Shown piece after piece: positions 49,222 to 57,944 of a stretch of 64,000 nucleotides of DNA. The DNA is from Gallaecimonas kandeliae (GTDB lineage Bacteria > Pseudomonadota > Gammaproteobacteria > Enterobacterales > Gallaecimonadaceae), in assembly GCF_030450055.1 (NCBI RefSeq), contig NZ_CP118480.1, positions 2,631,415 through 2,695,414 on the forward strand. Reading direction: 5' to 3'. The notes under the pieces are model-generated. The model was not told the origin of the DNA and ran no database searches. It saw only the letters and a program-made list of their open reading frames with translations. Numbering within the stretch: position 1 is the stretch's first letter; every line of letters begins with the position of its first letter. The position numbers were made by a program, and so were the translations under genes.

Positions 49222-50259
49222 ATGACCGAGCGTTTGACCCTGACCCGCCCCGACGACTGGCACCTTCACCTTCGCGACCTGGACGTACTGGCCCATACGG
49301 TGCCGGCCACGGCCAGGCAGATGGGGCGCGCCATCATCATGCCCAACCTGCGCCCCCCGGTCATGAACGCCGAGCAGGCCCTGGCCTACCGCGATCGCAT
49401 CCTGGCCCAGCGCCCGGCAGGCAGTCAGTTCGAGCCGCTGATGGTGCTCTACCTCACCGACAACACCACTCCCGAGATGATTAGCCAGGCCAAGGCCAGC
49501 GGCAAGGTGGTGGCGGCCAAGCTCTACCCGGCCGGCGCCACCACCAACTCCGACTCCGGCGTCACCGATCTCGGCAAGCTGGACGCCGTCTGCGCGGCCC
49601 TGGCCGAACAAGGCATGCCGCTGCTGGTCCACGGCGAGGTCACCCACAACCACGTGGACATCTTCGACCGCGAGAAGGCCTTCCTGGACGACATACTGGC
49701 TCCCCTGGTGGCTCGCCACCCCAGTCTCAAGGTGGTGGTGGAGCACATCACCACGGCGGACGCCGCCCAGTTCGTCAACAGCCAGGGCGACAACGTCGGC
49801 GCCACCATCACGGTGCAGCACCTGGCCTACAACAGAAACCACATGCTGGTGGGCGGCATCCGCCCGCACCTGTTCTGCCTGCCCATCCTCAAGCGCAACA
49901 TCCACCAGCAGGCGTTGCAGGACGCCGTTGTCTCAGGCTCCGAGAAGTTCTTCCTGGGCACCGACTCGGCTCCCCACGCCAAGGGCGCCAAGGAAAACGC
50001 CTGCGGCTGCGCCGGCTGCTTCACCGCCTACGCCGCCATCGAACTCTATGCCGAGATCTTCGAAGATCTGGGCGTGCTGGACAAACTGGAGGCCTTCGCC
50101 AGCTTCCACGGCGCCGACTTCTACGGCCTGCCCCGCAACACCGACCGCATCACCCTGGTCAAAGAGGCCTGGACAGTGCCGGCCGACATGCCCTTCGGCT
50201 CGGACGTGATAGTGCCGCTGCGCGCCGGCGAGACCCTGCGCTGGAAGTTCGAGGGCTGA
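49222..50259 (+). CDS. pyrC: Dihydroorotase
   Basis: 345 aa; E. coli PyrC has 348. Cyclises carbamoyl-aspartate to dihydroorotate in pyrimidine synthesis. Zinc ligands: HLHLRD at residues 13-18, the carboxylated Lys in [15 protein letters not shown], His in LVHGEV and VVEHITT, and Asp in GTDSAPHAK. The open frame extends upstream into the preceding gene; ATG 49222 begins the family sequence [14 protein letters not shown]. Confidence 0.97.
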   Translation: MTERLTLTRPDDWHLHLRDLDVLAHTVPATARQMGRAIIMPNLRPPVMNAEQALAYRDRILAQRPAGSQFEPLMVLYLTDNTTPEMISQAKASGKVVAAKLYPAGATTNSDSGVTDLGKLDAVCAALAEQGMPLLVHGEVTHNHVDIFDREKAFLDDILAPLVARHPSLKVVVEHITTADAAQFVNSQGDNVGATITVQHLAYNRNHMLVGGIRPHLFCLPILKRNIHQQALQDAVVSGSEKFFLGTDSAPHAKGAKENACGCAGCFTAYAAIELYAEIFEDLGVLDKLEAFASFHGADFYGLPRNTDRITLVKEAWTVPADMPFGSDVIVPLRAGETLRWKFEG

Positions 50260-50273
50260 CCAAGCCCCCAAAG

Positions 50274-50300
50274 AAAAAGCGGCCCCAGGGCCGCTTTTTT
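50274..50300. terminator. Bidirectional terminator
   Basis: GCGGCCC, CA, GGGCCGC between A and T runs; separates pyrC from the convergent hydrolase gene, whose last base it touches. Confidence 0.88.
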
Positions 50301-50812
50301 CATGTCCTTTCCCTGAGCCAGCCCTGCCAGTGCCGCGCCAGCTCGGGTTCATGGCCCTTGGACAAGGGATTCATGAAACCGTGCCGGCCCTGGGTCTGGT
50401 GGTGGTGAAGGCCGGGCCCCTGCAGCTTGGCCACCAGTTCGGGCACCGAGAAGTGATCTTCAGCCACAGGCCAGACGAAGCTGACCTCGCAGGCCGGGCG
50501 CAGCTGGGGATGGTGGCGGATCTGGCCGCCGTAGAAGCAGAGCGCCTCCGACGCCCGGCCTTCGGCCGCCAGCAGCCAGGCCACGGCGGCGCCGGCGGAA
50601 AAGCCCACCAGGCGGCAGGGCTCGCCAGGCAGTTGGCGCCGGGCCAGTTCGAGGTAGCCGTCGATGCCGCCCTGGGCCAGGAAGTGCCGGTAGGCGTCGT
50701 CTTCCGAGCCCTGCCGGCCTTCATAGGGGGCTATGACCTCGGTCCCCAGCTCCGCCGCCAGCCGGCGCAGGGCAGCGGTGTCACCGAAGATGTCGCTCAG
50801 CAGGTAGGTCAC
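50300..50812 (-). CDS. Dienelactone-hydrolase-like alpha/beta hydrolase
   Basis: 170 aa starting with GTG at 50812, which overlaps the stop of the upstream dehydrogenase gene as GTGA. The nucleophile elbow is VGFSAGAAVAW near residue 75; a likely acid is the Asp of VAEDHFS, and the catalytic His is in GRHGFMNP. This is the short DLH-type hydrolase fold. Substrate unknown; its coupling to an NAD-dependent beta-hydroxyacid dehydrogenase suggests a shared metabolic step. Confidence 0.78.
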   Translation of the reverse strand: MTYLLSDIFGDTAALRRLAAELGTEVIAPYEGRQGSEDDAYRHFLAQGGIDGYLELARRQLPGEPCRLVGFSAGAAVAWLLAAEGRASEALCFYGGQIRHHPQLRPACEVSFVWPVAEDHFSVPELVAKLQGPGLHHHQTQGRHGFMNPLSKGHEPELARHWQGWLRERT

Positions 50813-51684
50813 GCCAGCCCCGCCCGCCGCGCCGCCACCGTCGCCAGGGCCGCCCAGTCCAGCTCGCCGTCGCCGTGGGCCAGGGCGTCGATGAAGTTGT
50901 CCTTCATGGTGCTGGCGAAGGGCAGCGGCACCTTGCCGGCCTCGGCCGCCTCCAGGGCCAGGCGCATGTCCTTGAGGCCCAGGGACAGCTTGAAGCCGGC
51001 CGGGCTGTAGCGCGCCTCGGCGATCATGGCGCCATAGCCCTGGTAGGCCGGGGCCGCGAAGACGGTATTGGTCAGCATGGCGATGAAGTCGCTGCCGCTG
51101 GCGCCGTGGGCCCGCACCAGGGCAGAGGCCTCGCCCATGGTCTCGATGGCGCTGGCCAGGCAGAAGTTGGCGGCCAGCTTGACCACGTTGGCCTGGCTGG
51201 GCACCTCGCCAAAATGCCAGGTCTTCTGCCCCAGCACGTCCAGCAGCGGCGCCACCTTGGCCAGGTGCCCGGCCTGGCCGGCCGCCAGTATGTTGAGCAT
51301 GCCGGCCTCGGCCACGTTGACCCGGCCCAGCACCGGCGCCGCCACATAGCCCAGGCCCCGCTGCCGGTGCGCCTCGTCGAGGCGCCCGGCCAGGGCCAGG
51401 GAAATGGTGGCCATGTTGACGTGGACGGCCCCGGCCGCCAGGGCGTCCAGGGTGCCTCCGCCGATCAGCACCTGCTCGGCGGCCTTGTCGTCCGCCAGCA
51501 TGGAGATCAGCACGTCGACGTCCTTGAAATCCGCCGGGCCAGCCGCCGCCTCGGCCCCCTTGGCCACCAACTGCTGGACGGGCTCCTGGCCGCGGTTCCA
51601 CACCTTGAGCGGGTAACCCGCCTTCAAGAGGTTGGCCGCCATGGGCAGCCCCATGGTGCCAAGGCCGATAAAACCGATTTTCAT
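50809..51684 (-). CDS. NAD-dependent beta-hydroxyacid dehydrogenase, 3-hydroxyisobutyrate dehydrogenase family
   Basis: 291 aa. N-terminal Rossmann motif GFIGLGTMGLPMAANL, then the catalytic Lys in NVVKLAANFCLASAIE near residue 170. The family includes 3-hydroxyisobutyrate and tartronate semialdehyde reductases and glyoxylate/succinic semialdehyde reductases; specificity is not readable. ATG 51684 is preceded by a near-perfect AAGGAGGT. Confidence 0.88.
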   Translation of the reverse strand: MKIGFIGLGTMGLPMAANLLKAGYPLKVWNRGQEPVQQLVAKGAEAAAGPADFKDVDVLISMLADDKAAEQVLIGGGTLDALAAGAVHVNMATISLALAGRLDEAHRQRGLGYVAAPVLGRVNVAEAGMLNILAAGQAGHLAKVAPLLDVLGQKTWHFGEVPSQANVVKLAANFCLASAIETMGEASALVRAHGASGSDFIAMLTNTVFAAPAYQGYGAMIAEARYSPAGFKLSLGLKDMRLALEAAEAGKVPLPFASTMKDNFIDALAHGDGELDWAALATVAARRAGLA

Positions 51685-51831
51685 AACCACCTCCTTGGGG
51701 AAAAGCGCCCATAGCATGGCACAAGCCGGCCGCCACCGGTGGCCCGAAACGCTCTGTCGCCAAGGCGGCGCTGCCAAGGGTCACCACCAGCTGTTAGAAT
51801 GCCGCCGCCATGCAGACAGAGAGGTGATGTC

Positions 51832-52374
51832 ATGACCAGCCAACCCCTGAAGATACTGGTGGGCTCCACCAACCCGGTCAAAGTCGCCGCCGTCCGGGGG
51901 GCCCTGGGGCCCTTCTTCCCCGGCCGGGAACTGGAGGCGACCGGCATCGAGGTGGCGTCAGGGGTGCCCGACCAGCCCATGACGGCCGCCGACACCCGCC
52001 TCGGCGCCGTCAACCGCGTCGCAAACTGCAAGGCCCAGGGCCAGGCCGACTTCTACGTGGCCATGGAAGGGGGCGTGGACTTGTTCGAGGACGGCCCGGC
52101 CACCTTCGCCTACGTGGTCATAGACGACGGCCAGCGCCAGTCGGTGGGGCGCAGCGCCAGCCTGCCGCTGCCGCCGGTGCTTTTTGAAGGCCTCCAGGCC
52201 GGGGAAGAGTTGGGGCCCCTCATCGACAAGCTGTTCGGCACCACCAACATCAAGCACCAAGGGGGCGCCATAGGCCTCTTCACCGGTGGCCTCGCCACCC
52301 GCGAAAGCACCTACACCCAGGCCCTGACCCTGGCCATGGCGCCCTTTATGAACCCGGCGCTGTTCAGCCGCTGA
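51832..52374 (+). CDS. yjjX: Inosine/xanthosine triphosphatase YjjX
   Basis: 180 aa. Removes non-canonical purine triphosphates ITP and XTP. Family segments ILVGSTNPVKVAAVR (N-terminus), ASGVPDQPMTAADTRLGA and YVAMEGGVD are clear, as is the C-terminal LATRESTYTQAL. ATG 51832 follows GAGGTGATGTC. Its end overlaps the convergent acetyltransferase gene by 11 bp. Confidence 0.93.
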   Translation: MTSQPLKILVGSTNPVKVAAVRGALGPFFPGRELEATGIEVASGVPDQPMTAADTRLGAVNRVANCKAQGQADFYVAMEGGVDLFEDGPATFAYVVIDDGQRQSVGRSASLPLPPVLFEGLQAGEELGPLIDKLFGTTNIKHQGGAIGLFTGGLATRESTYTQALTLAMAPFMNPALFSR

Positions 52375-52888
52375 GCCGCTTATACATCACTGTGGTGGCG
52401 TCGTAATGGCTGCCGTCCACCGCCAGGGCGAACTGGGGGATAACCCCGGCCACTTCGAAGCCCAATGACAGATAGAGCGGCTCGGCATGGCTGCCGGTGG
52501 CGGTGTCCAGGGTCAGCAGGGTCAGCCGCCAGTCCCTGGCCTTTTGCTCCAGCGCCGCCATCAACTGGCGGGCTATGCCGCGGCGGCGAAAGCGGGGGCT
52601 GACCAGCAGCTTGCTCACCTCGCCGCGGTGGGGCTGGTTGGGCGGCAAGTCGGCGTCCAGCAGCACAGTGCCCGCCACCTCACCGTCGACCAGGAACAAC
52701 CACTGGCAAAAACGGGGCCGGCCCAGCCTGGCCCGCACCTTTTTCTGCCAGAAGGCGGCGGCCTCGGCAGGCGAAAAGGGGGAGATGAAGCTCACAGAAG
52801 CGCCGCCTGCGACGCAGTCATGGAGCAGTTCGGCCAGGCCTGCGACATGGCACTCGAAATCCGCCGCTGTGACTTCCAAAACCCTCAT
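52364..52888 (-). CDS. GNAT family N-acetyltransferase
   Basis: 174 aa. Acetyl-CoA binding motif SPRFRRRGIARQLM (RxxGxA) near residue 97, preceded by GEVSKLLV, followed by the C-terminal YLSLGFEVAG. The acceptor substrate is unknown. It lies eight bases after the XRE/cupin regulator on the same strand, so it is co-transcribed and probably under that regulator. Confidence 0.87.
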   Translation of the reverse strand: MRVLEVTAADFECHVAGLAELLHDCVAGGASVSFISPFSPAEAAAFWQKKVRARLGRPRFCQWLFLVDGEVAGTVLLDADLPPNQPHRGEVSKLLVSPRFRRRGIARQLMAALEQKARDWRLTLLTLDTATGSHAEPLYLSLGFEVAGVIPQFALAVDGSHYDATTVMYKRLSG

Positions 52889-52896
52889 GGTCCCTC

Positions 52897-53445
52897 CTAC
52901 ACCAGTACCAGCAGGTAGCTGGCCTCTTCGTTGCCCAGCACCTGGAAGTCGGTGGCGCCATAGGTCCTGTACCTCAGGCAGTCACCTGGGCCCAGCTCGA
53001 AGCTGTCTTCTCCGACGCTAAGGCGCAGCCGCCCGGCCTGCATCAACAAGTGATGCTCCAGGCCAGGCCGGGGGGGCTGGGGGTAGTGCAAGGCGGCGCC
53101 GGCGGCCAGGGTGCAGCCGATGACCTCGGCCTTGAGCCCGGGCTCAGGCGGCGACAGCAGCCGCCGCACAAAACCGCTGGCCTTGTCTTCCCAGACGGCC
53201 TGGTCGGCGGCCCGGATCAGCGCCTGGCCCTGGCCCTCGGCCATCACCATCAGCTGCGACAGCGTCAATCCATAGCAGCTGCAAAGCCGCCCCAGGACGG
53301 CGGCGGTGGGGCTGACCTCGGCCTTCTCGATACGGGACAGGGTGGCGCGGCTGACGCCGCTGTGGCTGGCCAGTTCGTCAAGCGACCAGCCGTTTTCCTG
53401 GCGCAGCCCCTTGAGCCGCTCGGCCAGGCGCAGTTCCATGGTCAT
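52897..53445 (-). CDS. XRE-family regulator with C-terminal cupin domain
   Basis: 182 aa. Helix-turn-helix at residues 6-60 (LKGLRQENGWSLDELASHSG, VSRATLSRIEKAEVSP), then a cupin at about 105-180 (PGLEHHLLMQAGRLRLSVGE, LGPGDCLRY). Such proteins sense small ligands and usually repress nearby metabolic genes. An inverted repeat lies 14-49 bp upstream of its start, and a similar one precedes the SDR gene at 54794. First gene of an operon with the acetyltransferase. Confidence 0.88.
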   Translation of the reverse strand: MTMELRLAERLKGLRQENGWSLDELASHSGVSRATLSRIEKAEVSPTAAVLGRLCSCYGLTLSQLMVMAEGQGQALIRAADQAVWEDKASGFVRRLLSPPEPGLKAEVIGCTLAAGAALHYPQPPRPGLEHHLLMQAGRLRLSVGEDSFELGPGDCLRYRTYGATDFQVLGNEEASYLLVLV

Positions 53446-53458
53446 GGTGGCGCCCCAT

Positions 53459-53494
53459 TTCTCAAAAACGAGAATCTATGATCTTATTTGAGAA
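53459..53494. promoter_or_regulatory. Inverted-repeat operator of the XRE/cupin regulator
   Basis: TTCTCAAA (53459-53466) and TTTGAGAA (53487-53494), with an inner TTCTC/GAGAA pair (53459-53474). Shares the TCTCAAA half-site with 54699-54732. Confidence 0.6.
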
Positions 53495-53505
53495 AAAGGA
53501 AGGCT

Positions 53506-54246
53506 TTATAGCAAGACGGGACTGGGCCCCTGGCCAGCGTCGAACCACCAGAGGGGTTTGCCCTCGGCCGGCAGGGCAATGAGGGAAGAGGAAACGGTCT
53601 GGAAACCGATGCTGCTTTGGATCTTGACGGCATCGGCGCGGATGTCGAAATGCTCGGGGTCTGGCGGCAGCTCGCCCTTGAAGGCCAGCAGATCTTGCCA
53701 GGCCCGCCAGTCCCCCATTGCAGGGTCGGGCACCTGGGCCTTGGCGAAGCGGGGCAGGTTGTGGGCCATGCGGGGGCTGGCCTTAATGTCGTTAAGGTCA
53801 TGGGCCGTGAGCATGGACAGGCCCTCCGGCACCGGCCGCACCGCTATGCCCCCCTGCCCCAGGCCCGCCAGCCAGAAGGCCGCATCCTTGTCCGCCAGCA
53901 GGAGGTTGAAGGGCCTGAACTGGCCGGCGTCCAGCTCGGCGATGGCCTGGGCGGCCGTTTCGGCGTCGCCATGGGCCAGGGCCAGTAAGGGCAGCTCGCC
54001 GCGGGAACGCTTGCCGGGCGCGGGGCCCAGGCTGGCGAAGCGGTTGAGCACAGCCGCCTGGAGGCCGGCGTCGTTGACCCCCTGCCAGGTGCCACCGCCG
54101 CTGATGTCCTGCCCCGCCACCACCGGCAGATCCGGCCAATGGCGGCCCGGCGGCCGCCATCGGCGGTCTTTCATTTCATCGCGGTTGGCGCCGATCAGCA
54201 CGGGCCAGGCATGGCCGGGGCGGCGCAATATGACGAGGGTGCACAT
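53506..54246 (-). CDS. NRDE family protein (TANGO2-like)
   Basis: 246 aa. Begins MCTLVIL, in which Cys2 would become an N-terminal nucleophile, and has the name-giving NRDE at residues 20-23 (LIGANRDEM), then GGGTWQGVN. Members in bacteria are cytoplasmic; the biochemical role is unsettled, with links to haem handling reported for TANGO2/HRG-9. ATG 54246 is chosen since it places Cys second, as in the family. Confidence 0.88.
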   Translation of the reverse strand: MCTLVILRRPGHAWPVLIGANRDEMKDRRWRPPGRHWPDLPVVAGQDISGGGTWQGVNDAGLQAAVLNRFASLGPAPGKRSRGELPLLALAHGDAETAAQAIAELDAGQFRPFNLLLADKDAAFWLAGLGQGGIAVRPVPEGLSMLTAHDLNDIKASPRMAHNLPRFAKAQVPDPAMGDWRAWQDLLAFKGELPPDPEHFDIRADAVKIQSSIGFQTVSSSLIALPAEGKPLWWFDAGQGPSPVLL

Positions 54247-54327
54247 GGTTCCATCAAAGCCCTTTGGCCCCGCTCCTGTCAATGGGCTAGGATAGCGGCC
54301 CAAATCCCGCCACAACCAGGAACGCCC

Positions 54328-54681
54328 ATGAACTGGCTGATCAGCAAATACCTCATCACCGCCGCCGTCGTGGTGCTGGTCTCAGAAGCCGCCAAGCGCA
54401 GCGACAAGCTGGGGGGCCTGATCGCCGCCCTGCCCATGGTGACGGTGCTGGCCCTGATCTGGCTCCATGTGGAGAAGCAATCCATGGAGAAGATCGCCAA
54501 CCACGCCTGGTACACCTTCTGGTACGTGGTGCCGACCCTGCCGATGTTCCTGGTCTTCCCCGCCCTCTTGCCGCGCCTCGGCTTCTGGCTGACGTTAGGC
54601 GCCTGCGCCCTGCTGACCATGGTCTGCTTCGGCCTCTTCGCCCTGGTGGTGCGCCATTTCGGCATAGAGCTGCTGCCCTGA
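54328..54681 (+). CDS. DUF3147 family small membrane protein
   Basis: 117 aa with about four helices (start LISKYLITAAVVVLVSEAAK, then GLIAALPMVTVLALIWLHVE). Matches DUF3147 by eye; function unknown. Its last 15 codons (FALVVRHFGIELLP) recur as short 3-prime fragments at 57385, 62373 and 63056, each just upstream of a paralogous small anchored protein. It is divergent from the NRDE gene. Confidence 0.82.
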   Translation: MNWLISKYLITAAVVVLVSEAAKRSDKLGGLIAALPMVTVLALIWLHVEKQSMEKIANHAWYTFWYVVPTLPMFLVFPALLPRLGFWLTLGACALLTMVCFGLFALVVRHFGIELLP

Positions 54682-54698
54682 GATAGAAAAGCCGCGCC

Positions 54699-54732
54699 GT
54701 CTCAAATCAATACCCTAAACGTCATTTGAGAC
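54699..54732. promoter_or_regulatory. Inverted-repeat operator upstream of the SDR gene
   Basis: Perfect 9-bp arms GTCTCAAAT (54699-54707) and ATTTGAGAC (54724-54732), 62 bp before the SDR start. Resembles the repeat in front of the XRE/cupin gene. Confidence 0.65.
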
Positions 54733-54793
54733 ACCGATGCCCGCCTTTAAGCTGTGCCCTACCTTCTGGTCATCCCCTGTTGGAGGAAAACAC

Positions 54794-55594
54794 ATGAACC
54801 CTGACCACCTGGGCACCGCCCTCATCACCGGCGCCTCTACCGGCATCGGCGCCCTCTATGCCGAGCAGCTGTCCCGCCGCGGCTACGACCTGATCCTGGT
54901 CGCACGCAGCCAGGACAAGCTCCAGGCCCTGGCCGACCGCCTCATCCAGGCAACAGGCCGCACCGTCGAGGTGCTGGCCGCCGATCTCAACGACAAGGAC
55001 AGCCTGGCCGCCGTCGAGGCGAGACTGCGCCAAGACGGCGACATCAGCCTGCTGGTCAACAACGCCGGCGTCGGCACCCACACCCCCTTGCTGGACAGCG
55101 ACGTGGAGCAGATGGCGAGGATGATCAGCCTCAACGTCACCGCCCTGACCCGCCTGACCTACGCCGCAGTGCCGGGCTTCGTGGCCCGCGGCAGGGGCGC
55201 CGTCATCAACATCGCCTCCATCGTCGGCCTGGCCCCCGAACTCCTCAACGGCGTCTACGGTGGCACCAAGGCCTTCGTCATCGCCTTCAGCCAGTCCCTG
55301 CACCACGAGCTGGCCGGCAAGGGCGTCAGGGTCCAGGCGGTATTGCCCGGCGCCACGGCCACCGACTTCTGGGAGACGGGCGGCCTACCCCTGGAGCACC
55401 TGGACGTCAACATAGTGATGCGTGCCGAGGACATGGTGGCCGCCGCCCTGGCCGGCTTTGACCAGGGTGAGCTCATCACCATCCCGGCCCTGCCCGACGC
55501 CGGCCAGTGGCAGGCCTTTGAATCGGCCCGCCAGACGATGATGCCCAACCTGTCCCGCCGCCAGGCGGCCGAGCGCTACGGCACTGTCGCCTGA
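54794..55594 (+). CDS. Short-chain dehydrogenase/reductase
   Basis: 266 aa classical SDR. Cofactor motif TGASTGIG at residues 13-20, NNAGVG near 87, catalytic Ser in NIASIVG and YxxxK as YGGTK near 155-159. NAD(P)-dependent oxidoreductase of unknown substrate. ATG 54794 has GGAGG eight bases before. An operator-like repeat upstream suggests control by the XRE/cupin regulator. Confidence 0.92.
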   Translation: MNPDHLGTALITGASTGIGALYAEQLSRRGYDLILVARSQDKLQALADRLIQATGRTVEVLAADLNDKDSLAAVEARLRQDGDISLLVNNAGVGTHTPLLDSDVEQMARMISLNVTALTRLTYAAVPGFVARGRGAVINIASIVGLAPELLNGVYGGTKAFVIAFSQSLHHELAGKGVRVQAVLPGATATDFWETGGLPLEHLDVNIVMRAEDMVAAALAGFDQGELITIPALPDAGQWQAFESARQTMMPNLSRRQAAERYGTVA

Positions 55595-55600
55595 GCAAAG

Positions 55601-55622
55601 GCCGGGCCTGGCCCGGCTTTTT
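55601..55622 (+). terminator. Terminator of the SDR gene
   Basis: GCCGGGC, CTG, GCCCGGC, TTTTT. Confidence 0.9.
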
Positions 55623-55669
55623 CTTGCCGCCACGGCGACCAGGCCCGATGATGGAGCCGGGAGGAGTGC

Positions 55670-56614
55670 ATGCACAACATCGGATATCTACTGGACGACG
55701 GCTTCCAGATCCTCGCCCTTTCCAGCCAGGCGGTGTTCGAACACGCCAACTTCGCCAGCGGCGAGCCCTTTTACCGGATAGCCAACTATTCCCTGGCCGG
55801 GGGCCCCGTCCGCACCTCCCTGGGCATGGCCATGGACACCCTGGCCGTCAGGGCCGACAGCTGGGCCGACACCTGGATAGTGGCCGGCGTCAACGATCCC
55901 CTGGCCCAGCCCGCCTCCCCTGCCACATTGGCCTTCCTGCGCCAGGCCGCCCCCAAGGCGAGGCGGCTGGCCGCCATCTGCACCGGCACCTTTGTCCTGG
56001 CCGAAGCGGGCCTCCTGGACGGCAAGCGGGCCACCACCCATTGGGCCCTGGCCGGCAAGCTGGCCGAGCGCTTTCCCGCCATCGACGTCGATGCCAACCG
56101 CATCTACATAGAGCAGGGGAATATCTGGACCTCGGCCGGCATGACAGCCGGCCTGGATCTGGCCCTGGCCATGGTGGAAAAGGATCTGGGCGGCGAGGTG
56201 GCCCGCGCCGTGGCCCACCGCCTGGTGATGAACCAGCAGCGCGCCGGCGGCCAAAACCAGCATTCGGAGATGCTGGCGCTGGCACCCCGCTCCGACCGCA
56301 TCCAGAGCGCCCTCGCCTATGCCCGCCAGCACCTGGCCCAGCCCTTGACGGTAGAAACCCTGGCCGAGGCCGCCCATTTGAGCCCGCGCCAATTCAGCCG
56401 CCTCTTTCGCGAAGAAACGGGCCGCACCCCGGCCAAAGCCATAGAGGGGCTGCGCCTGGAGGCGGCAAGGCTGATGTTGGAGCAGAGCCGCCACTCCCTG
56501 GAGGAGATCGCCAGGGAAACGGGCTTTCGTGACCGCCGCCATATGCGCGAGGTCTTTATCCGCGGCTTCGGGGTCTCACCCCTGGTGCTGCGCAAGCACG
56601 CCCGCACGTCCTAA
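55670..56614 (+). CDS. GlxA-family AraC-type regulator with DJ-1/PfpI domain
   Basis: 314 aa. Residues 1-185 form a DJ-1/PfpI-like domain with the elbow Cys in AAICTGTFVLAEAGLLDG near residue 106. Residues 210-314 form an AraC DNA-binding domain (LTVETLAEAAHLSPRQFSRLFREE, then GFRDRRHMREVF). Such proteins are ligand-responsive activators; the target is unknown. GGGAGGAG precedes the ATG. It stands at the edge of the accessory region. Confidence 0.9.
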   Translation: MHNIGYLLDDGFQILALSSQAVFEHANFASGEPFYRIANYSLAGGPVRTSLGMAMDTLAVRADSWADTWIVAGVNDPLAQPASPATLAFLRQAAPKARRLAAICTGTFVLAEAGLLDGKRATTHWALAGKLAERFPAIDVDANRIYIEQGNIWTSAGMTAGLDLALAMVEKDLGGEVARAVAHRLVMNQQRAGGQNQHSEMLALAPRSDRIQSALAYARQHLAQPLTVETLAEAAHLSPRQFSRLFREETGRTPAKAIEGLRLEAARLMLEQSRHSLEEIARETGFRDRRHMREVFIRGFGVSPLVLRKHARTS

Positions 56615-56699
56615 CCGCCCGCTTGCCAGCGGCTTGGCCGCTCCCAGTGCCTCTCTCGGCAAGATAAGAAACGAGGTTGGGCGTTGAGTGAAGATTACC

Positions 56700-57014
56700 C
56701 ATATCGGTAGATTGTTTTAGATGCCGGCTTTACTCAGGCCGTCCTTGGCCTTCGCCCTTCGGGCCATCATCGCCGAGCTCCGATGTTCAAGCCTCGGCGG
56801 CCCCCATCATTCCCATCGATGTTGTCGCCACGGCGGGCGGCTCAGCGCTGCACTGAAAGGGGCCCCGGGGCCCTACCTGCAACTCTCAGTGTGATGTCCA
56901 ACTCAGGCACTCTCCGATATGGCACTCAGAAGATAGGTGCCCTTTCCCCAGCACAACCGCGATCTAAGCCATTGATTTAGATAAGAACTCAAGGTGGGTG
57001 TCCCGTTGGGTCTC
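56700..57014 (+). repeat. Partial L repeat, copy L9, with P-like piece and degenerate H
   Basis: Lacks hairpins a and b. A P-like segment (AGGCC/GGCCT stem, CCC TTC GGG) occupies 56732-56793. The body end GGCTCAGCGCTGCACTGAAAGGGGCC is followed by a tail and an H-like end at 56988-57014 (AACTCAA left arm intact, right arm TTGGGTC). No gene is seen in 56615-57149. Confidence 0.65.
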
Positions 57015-57149
57015 TAAGAATGGCAACGTTAGCAAAGCCCATGGTAACACCCGTAGAATAGCAAATTAAAACAATCACTTACGTGCATTTACAGCGGGCG
57101 AAAATGGCCATAGGATAGACCTTTATCTCTGCATTCAAAGGAACACAGT

Positions 57150-57305
57150 ATGAGCATATTGCTATTCATTGTTACCGGGATACTGGCCTTTGCACTGATG
57201 TGCCGACCCGTTCATGAATGGATAGAGAGGAAGGTAAATATACCGCCTGAAGACCTCATGATCGGTGCTGGTATTACGTCGCTTTTGCTGACAACGGCCC
57301 TCTAG
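57150..57305 (+). CDS. Small two-helix membrane protein, 51 aa
   Basis: ATG preceded by AAAGGAA at good spacing. Two hydrophobic segments (SILLFIVTGILAFALMC and MIGAGITSLLLTTAL) flank a short charged loop (RPVHEWIERKVN). No family recognised. It lies between a partial L copy and the first of the Cys-containing anchored proteins. A small membrane toxin or immunity peptide is possible, but nothing in the sequence decides. Confidence 0.5.
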   Translation: MSILLFIVTGILAFALMCRPVHEWIERKVNIPPEDLMIGAGITSLLLTTAL

Positions 57306-57384
57306 CTCAAGCACAGCGCCCCTGCAGCTCGTAGATAAGTGGGGCACCAACGACGCCTTGGGTCCGATGTTGACGACGCCCCAT

Positions 57385-57426
57385 GTCTTGCTGGGGCGTC
57401 ATTTCGGTATAGAACTGTTACCTTAG
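57385..57426 (+). pseudogene. 3-prime fragment of a DUF3147-like gene
   Basis: Reads RHFGIELLP then stop, as in the gene at 54328. Upstream homology is lost after a few codons. An 8-bp inverted repeat GACGCCCC/GGGGCGTC (57375-57400) overlaps it and may act as a terminator. Confidence 0.5.
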
Positions 57427-57457
57427 AAAGCAAATCACCCGCCCAAGGAAGACGGTC

Positions 57458-57835
57458 ATGAAATCTGTATTGACCAAAGCCGCCATTCTCTTCGGCGCCA
57501 TGCTGATAACGGCATTGACCTTCTGGGGTTTGGTGGCCTCGGTGAAGCTAGAAAGCCAGCCTGAATTAAACAGCATCGAACTGGCGTTGATAGAACGGCA
57601 TCAGCAAGAAGGCGTAAAAGCAGCCGCCATGACCTGTGACTGCGTCTCGGACGGCAGCTGGTTCCGCAGCTTTGTGAAAGTGGGGCAGAAAGTGGGCTGT
57701 AGCCCCGCCTACATGGCAATCGCCAATCGACAGGCCATTGGCCCCTGCCACTGCCCTAAAGACATCATTGACTACCGAATGCTCCCAAGGCCCGTCCCCA
57801 GAATACCTGCCGGGTTATTCAGGGTTGGAGCTTGA
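57458..57835 (+). CDS. Anchored Cys-containing protein, paralogue A
   Basis: 125 aa: N-terminal anchor or signal (SVLTKAAILFGAMLITALTFWGL), then a short domain with five Cys (TCDCV, VGCSP, GPCHC) and a conserved end PxPRxPAGLFRV. Paralogues are at 62450 and 63143. AAGGAAG precedes the ATG. Periplasmic exposure is likely. The repeated placement in this toxin-rich region would suit an immunity or envelope role, but no function is known. Confidence 0.65.
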   Translation: MKSVLTKAAILFGAMLITALTFWGLVASVKLESQPELNSIELALIERHQQEGVKAAAMTCDCVSDGSWFRSFVKVGQKVGCSPAYMAIANRQAIGPCHCPKDIIDYRMLPRPVPRIPAGLFRVGA

Positions 57836-57944
57836 ACGCTGCGATTAGTACCAGGCAGCGGCTTACGGGAATGATGGGCAGTAAAAAGACGGAAGGCGGC
57901 CTGTTGTGGACAAGGTATTGAGCCTTCAATCCCATCCTTATCGG

